Assembly: GCA_943787535.1 (NCBI GenBank)
Contig: CALSMU010000001.1
Span: forward strand, 62,001-126,000
DNA from: an uncultured Flavobacteriales bacterium
Lineage (GTDB): Bacteria > Bacteroidota > Bacteroidia > Flavobacteriales_D > Parvicellaceae
DNA: 64,000 nt
Direction of reading: 5' to 3'
The notes under the pieces were generated by a model. That model was not told the DNA's origin, searched no databases, and worked only from the letters and a program-made list of their open reading frames with translations. How positions within the stretch are numbered: the first letter of the stretch is position 1; the number at the start of each line of letters is the position of its first letter. Of the stretch, positions 1 to 10,892 are shown in pieces. The position numbers and the translations under genes are program-made.

Positions 1-506
1 GACTGAACTCTACCGGCAGACAATGACGGTTTAACCTTTTTCCATAGTACTGGTGAAAGTTCAAACCCTACTATTCTGTCCAACACCCTTCTTGCCTGTT
101 GTGCATTAACTAAATTAATGTCTATGTCGCGAGGACTCTCAATAGCCCCCTGCACAGCAGATTTAGTAATTTCATTAAAAGTAATCCTTTTCGTTTTCTC
201 TTCCGCTAACCCCAACGTTTCTTTTAAATGCCAAGAAATAGCCTCCCCTTCTCGATCCTCATCCGTGGCTAACCATACAGTATTAGCTTTTTTGGCCAAG
301 CTCCTTAATTCAGAAACAATTTTCTTTTTGTCCTCAGACACTTCATAGTTAGGCTGGAAATCATTTTCCACATCAATGGACATCCCTTTTCTTGGCAGAT
401 CTCTTACATGGCCAAAACTAGACTTTACAACAAAGTCTTTTCCTAAGTACCCCTCTATGGTTTTAGCCTTTGCAGGCGACTCAACAATTACTAAATTACT
501 TGCCAT
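1..506 (-). CDS. topA: DNA topoisomerase I, N-terminal part (runs off window)
   Basis: Type IA topoisomerase, which relaxes negative supercoils by single-strand passage. Only the first 168 codons are inside the window. The ATG is at 506-504 and the frame stays open to base 1. The translation opens with [20 protein letters not shown], the Toprim start with its catalytic Glu. It continues with FGHVRDLP, the acidic [14 protein letters not shown] motif that binds Mg2+, and ends in LSAGRVQ, the SAGRVQ motif of bacterial TopA. The active-site Tyr and zinc fingers would lie outside the window. It is divergent from miaB. The region between (507-728) is very AT-rich and holds no other gene. Confidence 0.95.
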   Translation of the reverse strand, partial: MASNLVIVESPAKAKTIEGYLGKDFVVKSSFGHVRDLPRKGMSIDVENDFQPNYEVSEDKKKIVSELRSLAKKANTVWLATDEDREGEAISWHLKETLGLAEEKTKRITFNEITKSAVQGAIESPRDIDINLVNAQQARRVLDRIVGFELSPVLWKKVKPSLSAGRVQ

Positions 507-672
507 TTTGTATTTGTTTTTCAGATGTATTTGCAAATTCGAATGTGCAAATAAATGAAATAATAATACACTCTACCAAATAAAAGTTTTGAAACATATA
601 TATATATTATTATATAATATAGTTTTTGAAAAAAAATATTTAGCACAAAAAAACAAAAGAATTAAATGACAT

Positions 673-703
673 TTTGTCACGCACTCTATTTTAAATACCT
701 TTG
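673..703 (+). promoter_or_regulatory. Bacteroidota-type promoter of miaB
   Basis: TTTG at 673-676, then exactly 19 bases, then TACCTTTG at 696-703. This matches the Bacteroidota sigma-factor consensus TTTG-N19-TAnnTTTG at every fixed position. The predicted start of transcription is near 707, which leaves a 5' leader of about 22 bases before the miaB ATG at 729. The rest of 507-728 shows only AT-rich DNA, including an alternating TA tract around 597-620. Confidence 0.75.
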
Positions 704-728
704 CAAACTACAGAATTGAAGAAGATAG

Positions 729-2153
729 ATGAGTTCACAAATAATTGACGAAACAATTCAAGGAGAAGCAACACTTCTGAGTTCGCCACTTGAAAGCATA
801 GGAAAGAAGTTATACCTAGAAAGCTATGGATGTGCAATGAATTTTGCAGACAGCGAAGTGGTAGCCTCGATTCTTCAAGGAGCAGGCTATGCTACAACCA
901 TGAACGAAGCCGAAGCTGATGTTATTATGATTAACACCTGTTCTATCAGGGACAGAGCTGAACAATCTGTTCGAACTCGCTTAAGAGCTTTTAAGACAAG
1001 AAAAAAATCACAACCTGAATTAATAATTGGAGTTCTTGGTTGTATGGCTGAAAGATTAAAAAAAGCTTTTCTAGAGGAAGAGAAGTTAGTTGATTTAGTA
1101 GTAGGGCCTGATGCTTACAGAGACTTGCCCAGCTTAATTAAACAAGTTGAAGGAGGACAGAAAGGTGTTAACGTATTACTTTCTAGAGACGAAACTTATG
1201 CTGACATTAGCCCCGTGCGACTTGCAAAAGATGGTGTATCAGCATTTGTATCGATAACCCGAGGATGCGACAATATGTGTTCATTTTGTGTTGTTCCATT
1301 TACTAGAGGCAGAGAAAGAAGCCGAAACCCTCTTTCCATTGTTGCTGAATCAAGAGAGTTATTTGAAAATGGTTATAAAGAAGTTACTTTATTGGGTCAA
1401 AATGTAAATAGTTATCGTTGGAATATTTCCAAAAAAGGTGAAATTCAAGATAAATCCATCCCAACAACAAATTTTGGCGAACTGCTTGAAATGGTAGCTC
1501 AAATATCTCCTGAACTAAGAATTAGATATTCAACTTCACATCCAAAAGATATGACGGATGATGTCCTTCACATAATGGCAAAATATAAAAACATTTGTGA
1601 TTACATCCATTTACCTGTGCAATCTGGAAATTCAGATATCCTTAAAAAAATGAACCGTGGATATTCACGTGAATGGTACCTAGATAGAATTAAAGCTATT
1701 CACACTATACTGCCTGGAGCTACAATTTCTACAGATATCATTACTGGATTTTGTGGCGAGACAGAAGAGCAGCATCAAGAAACTTTAAGTTTAATTGAGC
1801 ATGTGAAATTTTCTTTTGCTTTTATGTACTTCTATTCAGAGCGACCTAAAACATTGGCTGAAAGAAAATATCAAGATGATGTTTCTCTAGACATCAAAAA
1901 AAGAAGATTAGCTGAAGTCATTAAACTTCAACATAAACAACAATTAGAGTACAATACTAAAGCAATAGGTCAAGTTTATGAAGTTCTAATAGAAAAGGTT
2001 TCGAAAAAATCAGATGAAATGTTCAGTGGAAGAAACACTTACAACTCTACCATTGTTTTTCCTAGAGAAGATTACAATATCGGCGAGTATGTGAACGTAT
2101 TAGTGGAAGAATGCACTACTTTAACATTAAAAGGAAGAATTGTAAAAGTCTAA
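729..2153 (+). CDS. miaB: tRNA-2-methylthio-N6-dimethylallyladenosine synthase
   Basis: Radical-SAM methylthiotransferase that adds the 2-methylthio group to i6A37 of tRNAs reading UNN codons. It has 474 residues. The N-terminal UPF0004 domain carries three Cys for the auxiliary Fe-S cluster (C35 in ESYGCAMN, C71 in NTCSIRD, C105 in GVLGCMAE). The radical-SAM motif CxxxCxxC is C180, C184, C187 in [10 protein letters not shown], followed by [10 protein letters not shown], typical of MiaB. A C-terminal TRAM domain ends the protein. The start is supported by the promoter at 673-703. The next gene begins 10 bases after the stop, so the block to secG is probably one operon. Confidence 0.96.
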   Translation: MSSQIIDETIQGEATLLSSPLESIGKKLYLESYGCAMNFADSEVVASILQGAGYATTMNEAEADVIMINTCSIRDRAEQSVRTRLRAFKTRKKSQPELIIGVLGCMAERLKKAFLEEEKLVDLVVGPDAYRDLPSLIKQVEGGQKGVNVLLSRDETYADISPVRLAKDGVSAFVSITRGCDNMCSFCVVPFTRGRERSRNPLSIVAESRELFENGYKEVTLLGQNVNSYRWNISKKGEIQDKSIPTTNFGELLEMVAQISPELRIRYSTSHPKDMTDDVLHIMAKYKNICDYIHLPVQSGNSDILKKMNRGYSREWYLDRIKAIHTILPGATISTDIITGFCGETEEQHQETLSLIEHVKFSFAFMYFYSERPKTLAERKYQDDVSLDIKKRRLAEVIKLQHKQQLEYNTKAIGQVYEVLIEKVSKKSDEMFSGRNTYNSTIVFPREDYNIGEYVNVLVEECTTLTLKGRIVKV

Positions 2154-2163
2154 ATTCAGAACA

Positions 2164-3420
2164 ATGAATGTACAACAAGTAAAGCAAAGGTTTGGGATAA
2201 TAGGAAATTCTTCAGGGCTTAATAGAGCCATAGAGGTTGCTACGCAGGTTGCTCCTACAGACATATCTATTTTAGTAATTGGAGAAAGTGGTGTAGGTAA
2301 AGAAATCATACCGCAAATAATTCATGGTTATAGCTCTCGAAAACACAATGAATACATTGCCGTAAACTGTGGCGCAATTCCTGAAGGCACAATAGACTCT
2401 GAACTATTCGGACACGAAAAAGGATCTTTCACCGGTGCTCAATCTACTAGAAAAGGATACTTTGAAGTTGCAGATGGCGGAACCATTTTTTTAGACGAAG
2501 TTGCGGAACTTCCCTTGCAAACACAAGTCAGATTATTAAGAGTTTTAGAAACAGGAGAGTTTTTAAAAGTTGGGTCATCCAAAGTAATAAAAACCAACGT
2601 CAGAATAATCGCTGCAACAAATGTTAACATCCCGGAAGCAATAAAAAAAGGGAAATTTAGAGAAGACTTATACTATAGATTAAGTACAGTCCCTATTTCT
2701 TTGCCGCCACTTCGAGAAAGAAATGATGATATTCATCTCATATTTAGAAAATTTGCGGCAGATTTCGCTGATAAATATAGAATGCCAACAATCAGATTAT
2801 CGGATGAATCCATTAAAATGATTGACAGTTACAGGTGGCCAGGAAACATTAGACAACTAAAAAATATTACTGAACAAATCTCTGTAATTGAAAAAGAAAG
2901 GATTATTTCGCCTGAAATTCTGCATAAATATTTACCTAATGATGCTGAATCCAATTTACCTATGGTTATAGATGGAAATTCCTCAGTTAAAGGAGATTTA
3001 TCAGATCGAGAAATCTTATACAAAGTACTTTTTGATATGCGCCGTGATGTAACTGAGATGAAAAAAATAATAATAGGGTTATTGCAAAACAATTCTGATT
3101 TATCGACAAATGAAAAATCCGCGATTATCTCTAAATACAATAGTGATGTTCAAGAAAACAAAGGATTTGCGCATCCAGGGGAAGACCAAAGCAATTTTAC
3201 AGAACAACAATCCGTTGTGGATGAAAGTTATGGTTTTCAGGAACCCATTCAAGAGCACATTGAAATAGAAGAATCTCTCTCCTTAGAAGAAAGGGAAATT
3301 GAATTAATCAAAAAAGCACTAATAAAACATAATAATAAAAGAAAATACGCAGCAAAGGAATTAGGTATTTCAGAGAGAACTCTTTACAGGAAAATTAAAG
3401 AATATGATATCAAAAAGTAA
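2164..3420 (+). CDS. sigma-54 interacting transcriptional activator (AAA+ / Fis HTH)
   Basis: Enhancer-binding protein that would remodel sigma-54 RNA polymerase by ATP hydrolysis. It has 418 residues. The AAA+ core starts almost at the N-terminus: Walker A GESGVGK at 40-46, the sigma-54 contact loop GSFTGA at 87-92, and Walker B GGTIFLDE at 105-112. A Fis-type helix-turn-helix lies at about 390-413 (AAKELGISERTLYRKI). A long variable linker (about 270-375) joins the two. There is no receiver, GAF or PAS domain, so the activating signal is not visible. Its C-terminus overlaps lptE by 17 bases. Linkage to miaB and lptE is common in flavobacteria; its targets are unknown. Confidence 0.9.
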   Translation: MNVQQVKQRFGIIGNSSGLNRAIEVATQVAPTDISILVIGESGVGKEIIPQIIHGYSSRKHNEYIAVNCGAIPEGTIDSELFGHEKGSFTGAQSTRKGYFEVADGGTIFLDEVAELPLQTQVRLLRVLETGEFLKVGSSKVIKTNVRIIAATNVNIPEAIKKGKFREDLYYRLSTVPISLPPLRERNDDIHLIFRKFAADFADKYRMPTIRLSDESIKMIDSYRWPGNIRQLKNITEQISVIEKERIISPEILHKYLPNDAESNLPMVIDGNSSVKGDLSDREILYKVLFDMRRDVTEMKKIIIGLLQNNSDLSTNEKSAIISKYNSDVQENKGFAHPGEDQSNFTEQQSVVDESYGFQEPIQEHIEIEESLSLEEREIELIKKALIKHNNKRKYAAKELGISERTLYRKIKEYDIKK

Positions 3421-3937
3421 TAACGTATTAATCTTTTTGATTTTGTTCTTTATTGTTGGCTGTGCTTTGCCTCGTTTTTCTATGAAACCAGGCGGAGCAG
3501 GAAATGACAAAGAGATTCCGGGGAAAACGATTCAGGTCGACTTTTTTGAAAACAAATCTTCTCTCGCTAGCTCGACCGTTAGTACTGCCTTTACGGAAGG
3601 ACTTAGAGACATTATGCTTTCTCAAACCCCTTTAGAGCTTGTTGCAAACAATGGAGATCTACTTTTTGAAGGGTTTATTAGCGACTATCGCATTTCCCCA
3701 CTTGCCATACAAGCCGGAAGTGAAACTGCTGCACAAAACAGACTTACAATGAGTATTAATGTAAGCCATTCATATGCTAAAATTGACAGTCTAGGGTTCC
3801 ATAACATGCTTTTTTCAGCGTTTGTTGATTATAACGCCAAAGATAATTTTAGCGCAATTGAAGAAGAATTAATTAAAGAGTTAAATTATCAATTAACTCA
3901 GAATGTTTATGACAAAGCATTTGGAGGAGATTGGTAA
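3404..3937 (+). CDS. lptE: LptE-family LPS assembly lipoprotein
   Basis: Outer-membrane lipoprotein expected to plug LptD and help place lipopolysaccharide in the outer leaflet. It has 177 residues with a lipoprotein signal (hydrophobic stretch 8-18 and lipobox IVGC near residue 20). The motif IPGKTIQVDFFENKSSLASS followed by FTEGLRDIMLSQTPLELV fits the LptE fold, in which a conserved strand leads to a helix. Identification rests on this pattern and on position after the sigma-54 activator. The start overlaps that gene by 17 bases, which suggests translational coupling. Confidence 0.8.
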   Translation: MISKSNNVLIFLILFFIVGCALPRFSMKPGGAGNDKEIPGKTIQVDFFENKSSLASSTVSTAFTEGLRDIMLSQTPLELVANNGDLLFEGFISDYRISPLAIQAGSETAAQNRLTMSINVSHSYAKIDSLGFHNMLFSAFVDYNAKDNFSAIEEELIKELNYQLTQNVYDKAFGGDW

Positions 3938-3960
3938 GGTCTTTATTATTGTATTAGATT

Positions 3961-4794
3961 TTGAACAAACAACAAATCATAAAATATATTGATCAGCCAG
4001 AGCTTTTGGGGGAAAGTGATTTTTATGCCTTGAAAACACTAAGCGAAAATTACCCCTATTCAGGCATCCTGCAAACGCTTTATGCTAAAGCTTTACATAA
4101 TTGCGGTAGTATTTTTTTTCAGGAGCAACTTAAAAAAACGGCAATTGTAAACCCGAATAGAAAAAAATTATATCAAATAATACACCAACCAAAACTTCAA
4201 AAGACAATTGATAAAATTGAAATTGATACTCAACCTGAAGTAAAAGAAACACCGAGAAAACCTGTACAGCAATTACCTGATTTAGAAGCTACGCCAAGAA
4301 CAGAGCAAGAAAATTTAGAAAAAAATTTCGATGAAGTAGAGCAAAACATATTGATAGAAGCTATTAACTCTACTATGCATTTGGATGTGCCAGACACAAT
4401 CCCACCAATAAATGAATTAACAACCACGCAGAGAGAAGAACCAAACCTGAACCCGACTGGTTCTCAAGAAAAAATTAAATCTGAGTTTACCGACTGGTTC
4501 TCAACTGAAAAAACTAGTCTTAAGAAGAGAAAAGATATTTCCAATTTAGTCGAAGGATTTCTGGAGTCAGATAATAGCAAGGTAAATAAAAAAGACTTTT
4601 TCTCCCCAGCTAATCTTGCGAAGATTAGCTTGGTTGACAATGAAGAATTTGTGACGGAAACTTTGGCAAAAGTTTATGTCTCACAAGGCAATTTTGAGAA
4701 GGCAATTAGAATTTATGAAAGGTTGATGATTGATAATCCGGAAAAAAATACTTTCTTTGCAAGCCGAATTCGGTTTTTAAAAGAGAAATTATAA
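3961..4794 (+). CDS. hypothetical protein with C-terminal TPR unit
   Basis: A 277-residue protein starting at TTG (3961); no in-frame ATG lies nearby. There is no signal peptide. The N-terminal part (about 1-85) is helical (PELLGESDFYALKTLSENYP). The middle (about 90-210) is charged and low in complexity. The C-terminus has one clear tetratricopeptide unit (AKVYVSQGNFEKAIRIYERL), which suggests protein binding. Genes of this kind sit between lptE and secG in many flavobacteria. The role is unknown; link to envelope export is inferred from position only. Confidence 0.72.
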   Translation: MNKQQIIKYIDQPELLGESDFYALKTLSENYPYSGILQTLYAKALHNCGSIFFQEQLKKTAIVNPNRKKLYQIIHQPKLQKTIDKIEIDTQPEVKETPRKPVQQLPDLEATPRTEQENLEKNFDEVEQNILIEAINSTMHLDVPDTIPPINELTTTQREEPNLNPTGSQEKIKSEFTDWFSTEKTSLKKRKDISNLVEGFLESDNSKVNKKDFFSPANLAKISLVDNEEFVTETLAKVYVSQGNFEKAIRIYERLMIDNPEKNTFFASRIRFLKEKL

Positions 4795-4810
4795 TATAAA
4801 ATAAATTAAT

Positions 4811-5128
4811 ATGCCTACAGTAATTACAGTTTTAATCATAGCCGCTTCAATTCTATTGATTCTAGTGGTGCTTGTACAAAACTCGAAAGGAGGAGGATTA
4901 GACTCAAGTTTCGGAAGTGCAAACCAATTAGGTGGAGCTGCGCAATCTACAGAAACTATCGAAAAAGCAACTTGGACTTTAGCAGGCACTATTGTCGTTT
5001 TAAGCCTTGCTTCTGCCATGATGGGACCTGCATCTTCTTCAGCTGCGATTGAAACAAACATTAAAGCGCAAGAACCTGCACCCATGAACGTAAATACCCC
5101 AGCTCCTATGGTTCCTTTACCTCAATAA
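4811..5128 (+). CDS. secG: preprotein translocase subunit SecG
   Basis: Small inner-membrane subunit of the SecYEG channel. It has 105 residues with two membrane helices (about 3-22 and 54-74). The conserved loop VLVQNSKGGGLDSSFGS between them is the family signature. The C-terminal tail after residue 80 is low in complexity (Pro/Ala rich), as in other Bacteroidota SecG. It lies 16 bases after the TPR protein, and a hairpin terminator follows at 5154-5188. Confidence 0.93.
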   Translation: MPTVITVLIIAASILLILVVLVQNSKGGGLDSSFGSANQLGGAAQSTETIEKATWTLAGTIVVLSLASAMMGPASSSAAIETNIKAQEPAPMNVNTPAPMVPLPQ

Positions 5129-5153
5129 TTCTATCGAATACACATAAATATTT

Positions 5154-5188
5154 AATGTCAGTCTGTCACTTCAGTCTGACATTTTTTA
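5154..5188 (+). terminator. Rho-independent terminator after secG
   Basis: AATGTCAG (5154-5161) pairs perfectly with CTGACATT (5176-5183) across a 14-base loop and runs into a T tract (5182-5188). It separates the miaB-secG transcript from groES-groEL. Confidence 0.75.
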
Positions 5189-5204
5189 TGTAAGTTATTT
5201 TTTA

Positions 5205-5237
5205 TTGACATTGTGGCTTAAAAGATTATTGCATTTG
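5205..5237 (+). promoter_or_regulatory. candidate groES-groEL promoter
   Basis: TTGACA at 5205-5210, 19 bases, then TGCATTTG at 5230-5237. The second box differs from TAnnTTTG only at its second base. The leader to the groES ATG would be about 60 bases. No CIRCE inverted repeat (the HrcA site) was found between 5189 and 5302, so heat-shock control, if any, is by another route. Confidence 0.45.
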
Positions 5238-5302
5238 GAATTGGCATAAAAAATGACTCACCCAAATTGATTTAACATTTAACATTTGAAAAACAATACA
5301 CA

Positions 5303-7220
<1,918 letters not shown>

Positions 7221-7272
7221 GCAAATTTTAAAATATGTAACTGTTAAAGAATTCTTTAACTTTATAAAATAT

Positions 7273-7310
7273 AAAAGCCTTCTCCCGATTATCGGGAGTA
7301 AGGCTTTTTT
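7273..7310 (+). terminator. strong Rho-independent terminator after groEL
   Basis: AAAAGCCT (7273-7280) and CTCCCGAT (7282-7289) pair with ATCGGGAG (7291-7298) and AGGCTTTT (7301-7308), followed by Ts. The stem is long and GC-rich in the middle with a very short loop. Confidence 0.88.
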
Positions 7311-7336
7311 CTCGGGCTGTTTTTCCCTTAGTTTAA

Positions 7337-7501
7337 TTAAGGATAAGATGGAACGTATAAATATAAAGGCCACTGCAGTAATGTAGTGGCTATTTTTTTT
7401 GGTAGTCCAAAGGAATGATCACTATCTAATTCAAATAAGCCTTCAGCATCGGCGAGTTCAAACTCCCTCATTATTAATCTTTCTGTCTCAATTTGTTTCA
7501 T
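7337..7501 (-). pseudogene. relic of a GNAT acetyltransferase, N-terminus only
   Basis: Reading the minus strand from ATG 7501-7499 gives a 54-codon frame. Its first part, KQIETERLIMREFELADAEG followed by LFELDSD, is the typical start of RimJ/RimL-type GNAT enzymes (ETERLxLRxF...DAxxLF). After about codon 28 the similarity stops and the frame runs through the T-rich hairpin at 7369-7400 to a stop at 7337. The acetyl-CoA loop and the rest of the fold are absent. This is best read as a decayed or deleted gene. The surrounding gene-free stretch (7221-7609) holds otherwise only the two groEL terminators. Confidence 0.6.
7369..7400 (+). terminator. second hairpin terminator downstream of groEL
   Basis: GCCACT (7369-7374) pairs with AGTGGC (7385-7390), followed by TA and eight Ts (7393-7400). 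It has terminator form on the plus strand and lies inside the degenerate tail of the minus-strand acetyltransferase relic. Confidence 0.6.
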
Positions 7502-7609
7502 TCATCTATTTTTTTAATCCTAGGCAACAAAGTAAACACTTCAGAACATTGGAACAATCCATCACAATTTAGGAAATAATAGTTACTTTTAGAAACAAAG
7601 AGACACCCT

Positions 7610-8611
7610 ATGAAGAGAAGGAATTTTATAAAAGCAGCATCGCTTACCGGAGCAGGTGTGTTGCTATCAAGGTGCATTGGAGCTACTGACCCTATTATTT
7701 CAGAAGAACCATACAATGAGCAACCAATAATAAAAAATAAACCCGTTATTATATCCACTTGGAATCATGGAATAGCTGCCAACAAAGCTGCTTGGGAAAA
7801 ACTAGAAAGTGGAGGAAGTGCATTAGATGCTGTTGAGGCAGGAGTTAGAGTTACAGAATCTGACGCCTCAAATAGAAGTGTTGGTTTAGGAGGTTTGCCT
7901 GACAGAGATGGAAATGTTACGCTTGATGCATGCATAATGAATCATGAAAGTGAATGTGGGGCGGTTGCATATTTACAAAATATAGAGAACCCAATTTCAG
8001 TCGCTAGAAAGGTAATGGAAGATACACCACATGTTATGATGGTTGGAAATGGTGCTTTTGAATTTGCAATTGAGAAAGGCTTTGAAAAAAAGAACCTATT
8101 AACTCCAGAAGCAGAAGAAACTTGGTTAAAATGGAAAGAAAGTGAAGACTTGAAGAAACCAGAAATAAACTCTGAAAATCATGACACCATTGGGTTATTA
8201 GCTATGGACAAAGATGGAAACTTATCAGGTGCATGTACAACAAGTGGATGGGCCTACAAACTTCCTGGGAGAGTTGGTGATTCGCCTATTATTGGAGCTG
8301 GATTATTTGTGGATAATGAAATTGGAGCTGCATGCGCTACGGGTATGGGAGAAGCTGTTATCCGAATTGCAGGAAGTCATACCGTTGTCGAACTTATGCG
8401 ACATGGACATTCTCCTGAAGAAGCTTGTAAACTTGCTGTAGAAAGAATACAAAAAAAACATAAAGATATTACCGGACTTCAAGTTGGGTTCATCGCAATG
8501 AATAAAAATGGTGAAGTAGGCGGCTATAGTGTTTACGCAGGTTTTAACTATGCTTTAAAAGACAATGCTAATGATAAAATGGTTGAAGCTCAATATGATT
8601 TGGAGTGGTAA
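7610..8611 (+). CDS. N4-(beta-N-acetylglucosaminyl)-L-asparaginase (glycosylasparaginase)
   Basis: Ntn-hydrolase that cleaves the GlcNAc-Asn bond of N-glycopeptides. It has 333 residues. It starts with a twin-arginine signal (RRNFIKAASLTGAGVLL), so export in folded form is expected. The self-processing site is D192-T193 in NHDTIGLLAMD; T193 would become the nucleophile of the beta chain. GNLSGACTTSGWAYKLPGRV and GDSPIIGAGLF are the conserved substrate-loop motifs of the glycosylasparaginase branch. It is the first gene of a coupled set (its stop overlaps the hexosaminidase start), which points to N-glycan breakdown rather than general isoaspartyl repair. Confidence 0.88.
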   Translation: MKRRNFIKAASLTGAGVLLSRCIGATDPIISEEPYNEQPIIKNKPVIISTWNHGIAANKAAWEKLESGGSALDAVEAGVRVTESDASNRSVGLGGLPDRDGNVTLDACIMNHESECGAVAYLQNIENPISVARKVMEDTPHVMMVGNGAFEFAIEKGFEKKNLLTPEAEETWLKWKESEDLKKPEINSENHDTIGLLAMDKDGNLSGACTTSGWAYKLPGRVGDSPIIGAGLFVDNEIGAACATGMGEAVIRIAGSHTVVELMRHGHSPEEACKLAVERIQKKHKDITGLQVGFIAMNKNGEVGGYSVYAGFNYALKDNANDKMVEAQYDLEW

Positions 8612-10892
8612 AATAGTATTTGCTTTTCTGCTTATTCTTTGTATTAATTCTTGTTCTGATATAGAAACTAACAACGAAGAACTAATAGTCACAGAACCAG
8701 TTGTCGCTAGTTGCAACATTATTCCAAAACCAGAACATCTCTATGCTGACTCTGGCTTTTTCCAACTAAATAGTTCTGTCGTTATTGTTGTAGACAATCG
8801 TTTTTCTACTGTACAAGAATTAAATAATGAAGTCGAAGATTTACAAAATTTCGCAAAAAACAAACTAGGTTTTGAACTTGAACAAAATTCAAAATTATCA
8901 AATAACCCTGCTATTTATCTATCTATTGTAACAGATGGGTTTTTGAAAAAAGAAGCATATGAAATTAGCGTAGATAGCAATATTATTAACATTGAATCAA
9001 TGCATCCAGCTGGAATTTCAAGAGGATTAGCAACACTGAAACAACTAGCCCTTCTCAATAAGTTTGAAGGAAATTATTTTATCCCAAATGTGAATATTAT
9101 GGATACTCCCGAATTTGAACATAGAGGGATGTTATTGGATTGTTCAAGACATTTCTTTTCAAAAGAAGTCATATTAAAATACATTGACCTTTTAGCCCTT
9201 TATAAAATGAATGTTTTGCATTGGCATTTAACAGAGGACCAAGGTTGGCGATTAGCAATTGACAAATACCCTAAACTGACTGAAGTTGGTGCTTTTCGAA
9301 CAGAGATGGATGGCAGTCAATATGGCGGTTATTACACAAAAGAAGACATTAAAGAGATTGTAACATATGCAACCAAAAAGCACATTGAAATTATTCCAGA
9401 AATAGAGTTACCTGGTCATTCTCAAGCTGCTATTGCTGCATATCCCTATTTATCATGTACGGGAAATCAAGTTGATGTTGCTAATGATTGGGGAGTTTTT
9501 AAGGAAATTTACTGCGCTGGAAATGATAGCGTATTTATCTTTTTAAAAGATGTTTTAACGGAAGTGATAGATTTATTCCCTTCAAAATATATTCATATCG
9601 GAGGAGATGAAGCACCAAAAGTTAGATGGGAAGAATGCAAGAAATGTCAAAAGCGAATTAATGACAACAATCTTAAAGATGAACAGGAATTACAAAGCTA
9701 TTTTATTAAACGAATACAAACATTTCTAAACGCAAAAGGGAAACAAATTATTGGTTGGGACGAAATACTTGAAGGTGGATTAGCAGATGGTGCAATCGTG
9801 CAATCATGGAGAGGTATGGAAGGAGGTAAAGAAGCAGTTAAACATGGGAATAAAGCTATAATGTCGCCAACTTCTCATGCCTATTTTGATTACGACCTAA
9901 AAGCTATTGATTTGGAAAAAGTCTACTCTTTCAATCCAATACCAAAAGGCTTAACAAATGCGGAGGAAGGTTTAATTATTGGTGGAGAATGTAATATGTG
10001 GACCGAACATGTTCCGGACGAGAAAACATTAGATAGTAAAGTCTTTCCAAGAATTCTTGCAATGAGCGAAGTTCTTTGGTCAGCATCGGACGTTAAACAA
10101 AAAAACTATACTGAATTCAACAAACGATTACAAAAGCACTATACCATTTTAGACAATTATAATGTACACTATGGCGAGGAATCTGTGCCAATGACATATT
10201 TCCTCAAGCCTTCACAACCAGGACCATATATGACACTATACCCATATGATTCGACCATTCAATTAAAATACAAACTAGAATGTGAATCGTGTGACACAAA
10301 CTTTATTGACTATAAAAAAACTTTCCGAATATTGGAAACTTCCATACTAAAAGTCCAACCCTATAAAAACAAAAAAAAATACGGTAAATTAATAGAAATT
10401 CCCTTCCATAATCATTTAGGAATAAACAGAAACGTAAACTACTCTAATGAATACAGTGAATGGTACACAGCTGGAGGCAAAGAAGGGTTAGTTGATTCTA
10501 AATTAGGAACACTAGATTTTCGAGATGGATCCTGGCAGGGGTTTTGGGGAAGCGATTTAGAATGCGTTATTGACTTCGAAAAAGCAAATAACTACTCCTC
10601 CGTATCAGCTAACTTTTATCAATATTCCAATTCATGGATTTTTATACCTGAGGAAATGTCTGCTCAAATTTCGAATGATGGAGTAACCTGGTCGAATTGG
10701 GGAAATACTTCTAGCGAAACAGATTTAAAACAAAGAGGAAAATTCATCAAAACCTTAATCATCAACCATAATCAAACAAAAAGCTTTCGGTACTTAAAGA
10801 TAAAAGTGAAAAATGTAGGCAAAGTTCCTTCATGGCACGAAGCAGCTGGATCAGACGCCTGGATATTTATTGACGAAATAATAGTAAAATGA
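8595..10892 (+). CDS. GH20 beta-N-acetylhexosaminidase, lipoprotein
   Basis: Exo-hydrolase removing terminal beta-GlcNAc/GalNAc. I chose the ATG at 8595 because it places the signal peptide (FAFLLILCINSC) at the N-terminus; two upstream in-frame ATGs (8565, 8571) lie deeper in the previous gene. The Cys of INSC is a lipobox. The order is: signal; GH20b domain (about 40-170); catalytic TIM barrel with HRGMLLDCSRHF, WHLTEDQGWR and the catalytic pair D338-E339 in HIGGDEAPK; a linker; then a discoidin-like C-terminal domain (about 615-765) also found at the end of the GH92 enzyme nearby. The chitobiose core of N-glycans is the likely substrate. The stop overlaps cutC by 4 bases. Confidence 0.92.
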   Translation: MIWSGKIVFAFLLILCINSCSDIETNNEELIVTEPVVASCNIIPKPEHLYADSGFFQLNSSVVIVVDNRFSTVQELNNEVEDLQNFAKNKLGFELEQNSKLSNNPAIYLSIVTDGFLKKEAYEISVDSNIINIESMHPAGISRGLATLKQLALLNKFEGNYFIPNVNIMDTPEFEHRGMLLDCSRHFFSKEVILKYIDLLALYKMNVLHWHLTEDQGWRLAIDKYPKLTEVGAFRTEMDGSQYGGYYTKEDIKEIVTYATKKHIEIIPEIELPGHSQAAIAAYPYLSCTGNQVDVANDWGVFKEIYCAGNDSVFIFLKDVLTEVIDLFPSKYIHIGGDEAPKVRWEECKKCQKRINDNNLKDEQELQSYFIKRIQTFLNAKGKQIIGWDEILEGGLADGAIVQSWRGMEGGKEAVKHGNKAIMSPTSHAYFDYDLKAIDLEKVYSFNPIPKGLTNAEEGLIIGGECNMWTEHVPDEKTLDSKVFPRILAMSEVLWSASDVKQKNYTEFNKRLQKHYTILDNYNVHYGEESVPMTYFLKPSQPGPYMTLYPYDSTIQLKYKLECESCDTNFIDYKKTFRILETSILKVQPYKNKKKYGKLIEIPFHNHLGINRNVNYSNEYSEWYTAGGKEGLVDSKLGTLDFRDGSWQGFWGSDLECVIDFEKANNYSSVSANFYQYSNSWIFIPEEMSAQISNDGVTWSNWGNTSSETDLKQRGKFIKTLIINHNQTKSFRYLKIKVKNVGKVPSWHEAAGSDAWIFIDEIIVK

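Noticed and set aside
118..558. Two plus-strand frames of 76 and 60 codons near the left edge
   Set aside because: They are antisense to topA, whose motifs are clear on the minus strand.
5200..5260. Sigma-54 promoter before groES (several GG and GC pairs such as TGGCTT, TTGGCAT)
   Set aside because: No GG and GC pair has the required 10-base spacing with the TGGC/TTGC context.
5189..5302. HrcA/CIRCE heat-shock operator before groES
   Set aside because: No TTAGCACTC-N9-GAGTGCTAA-like inverted repeat is present in the interval.
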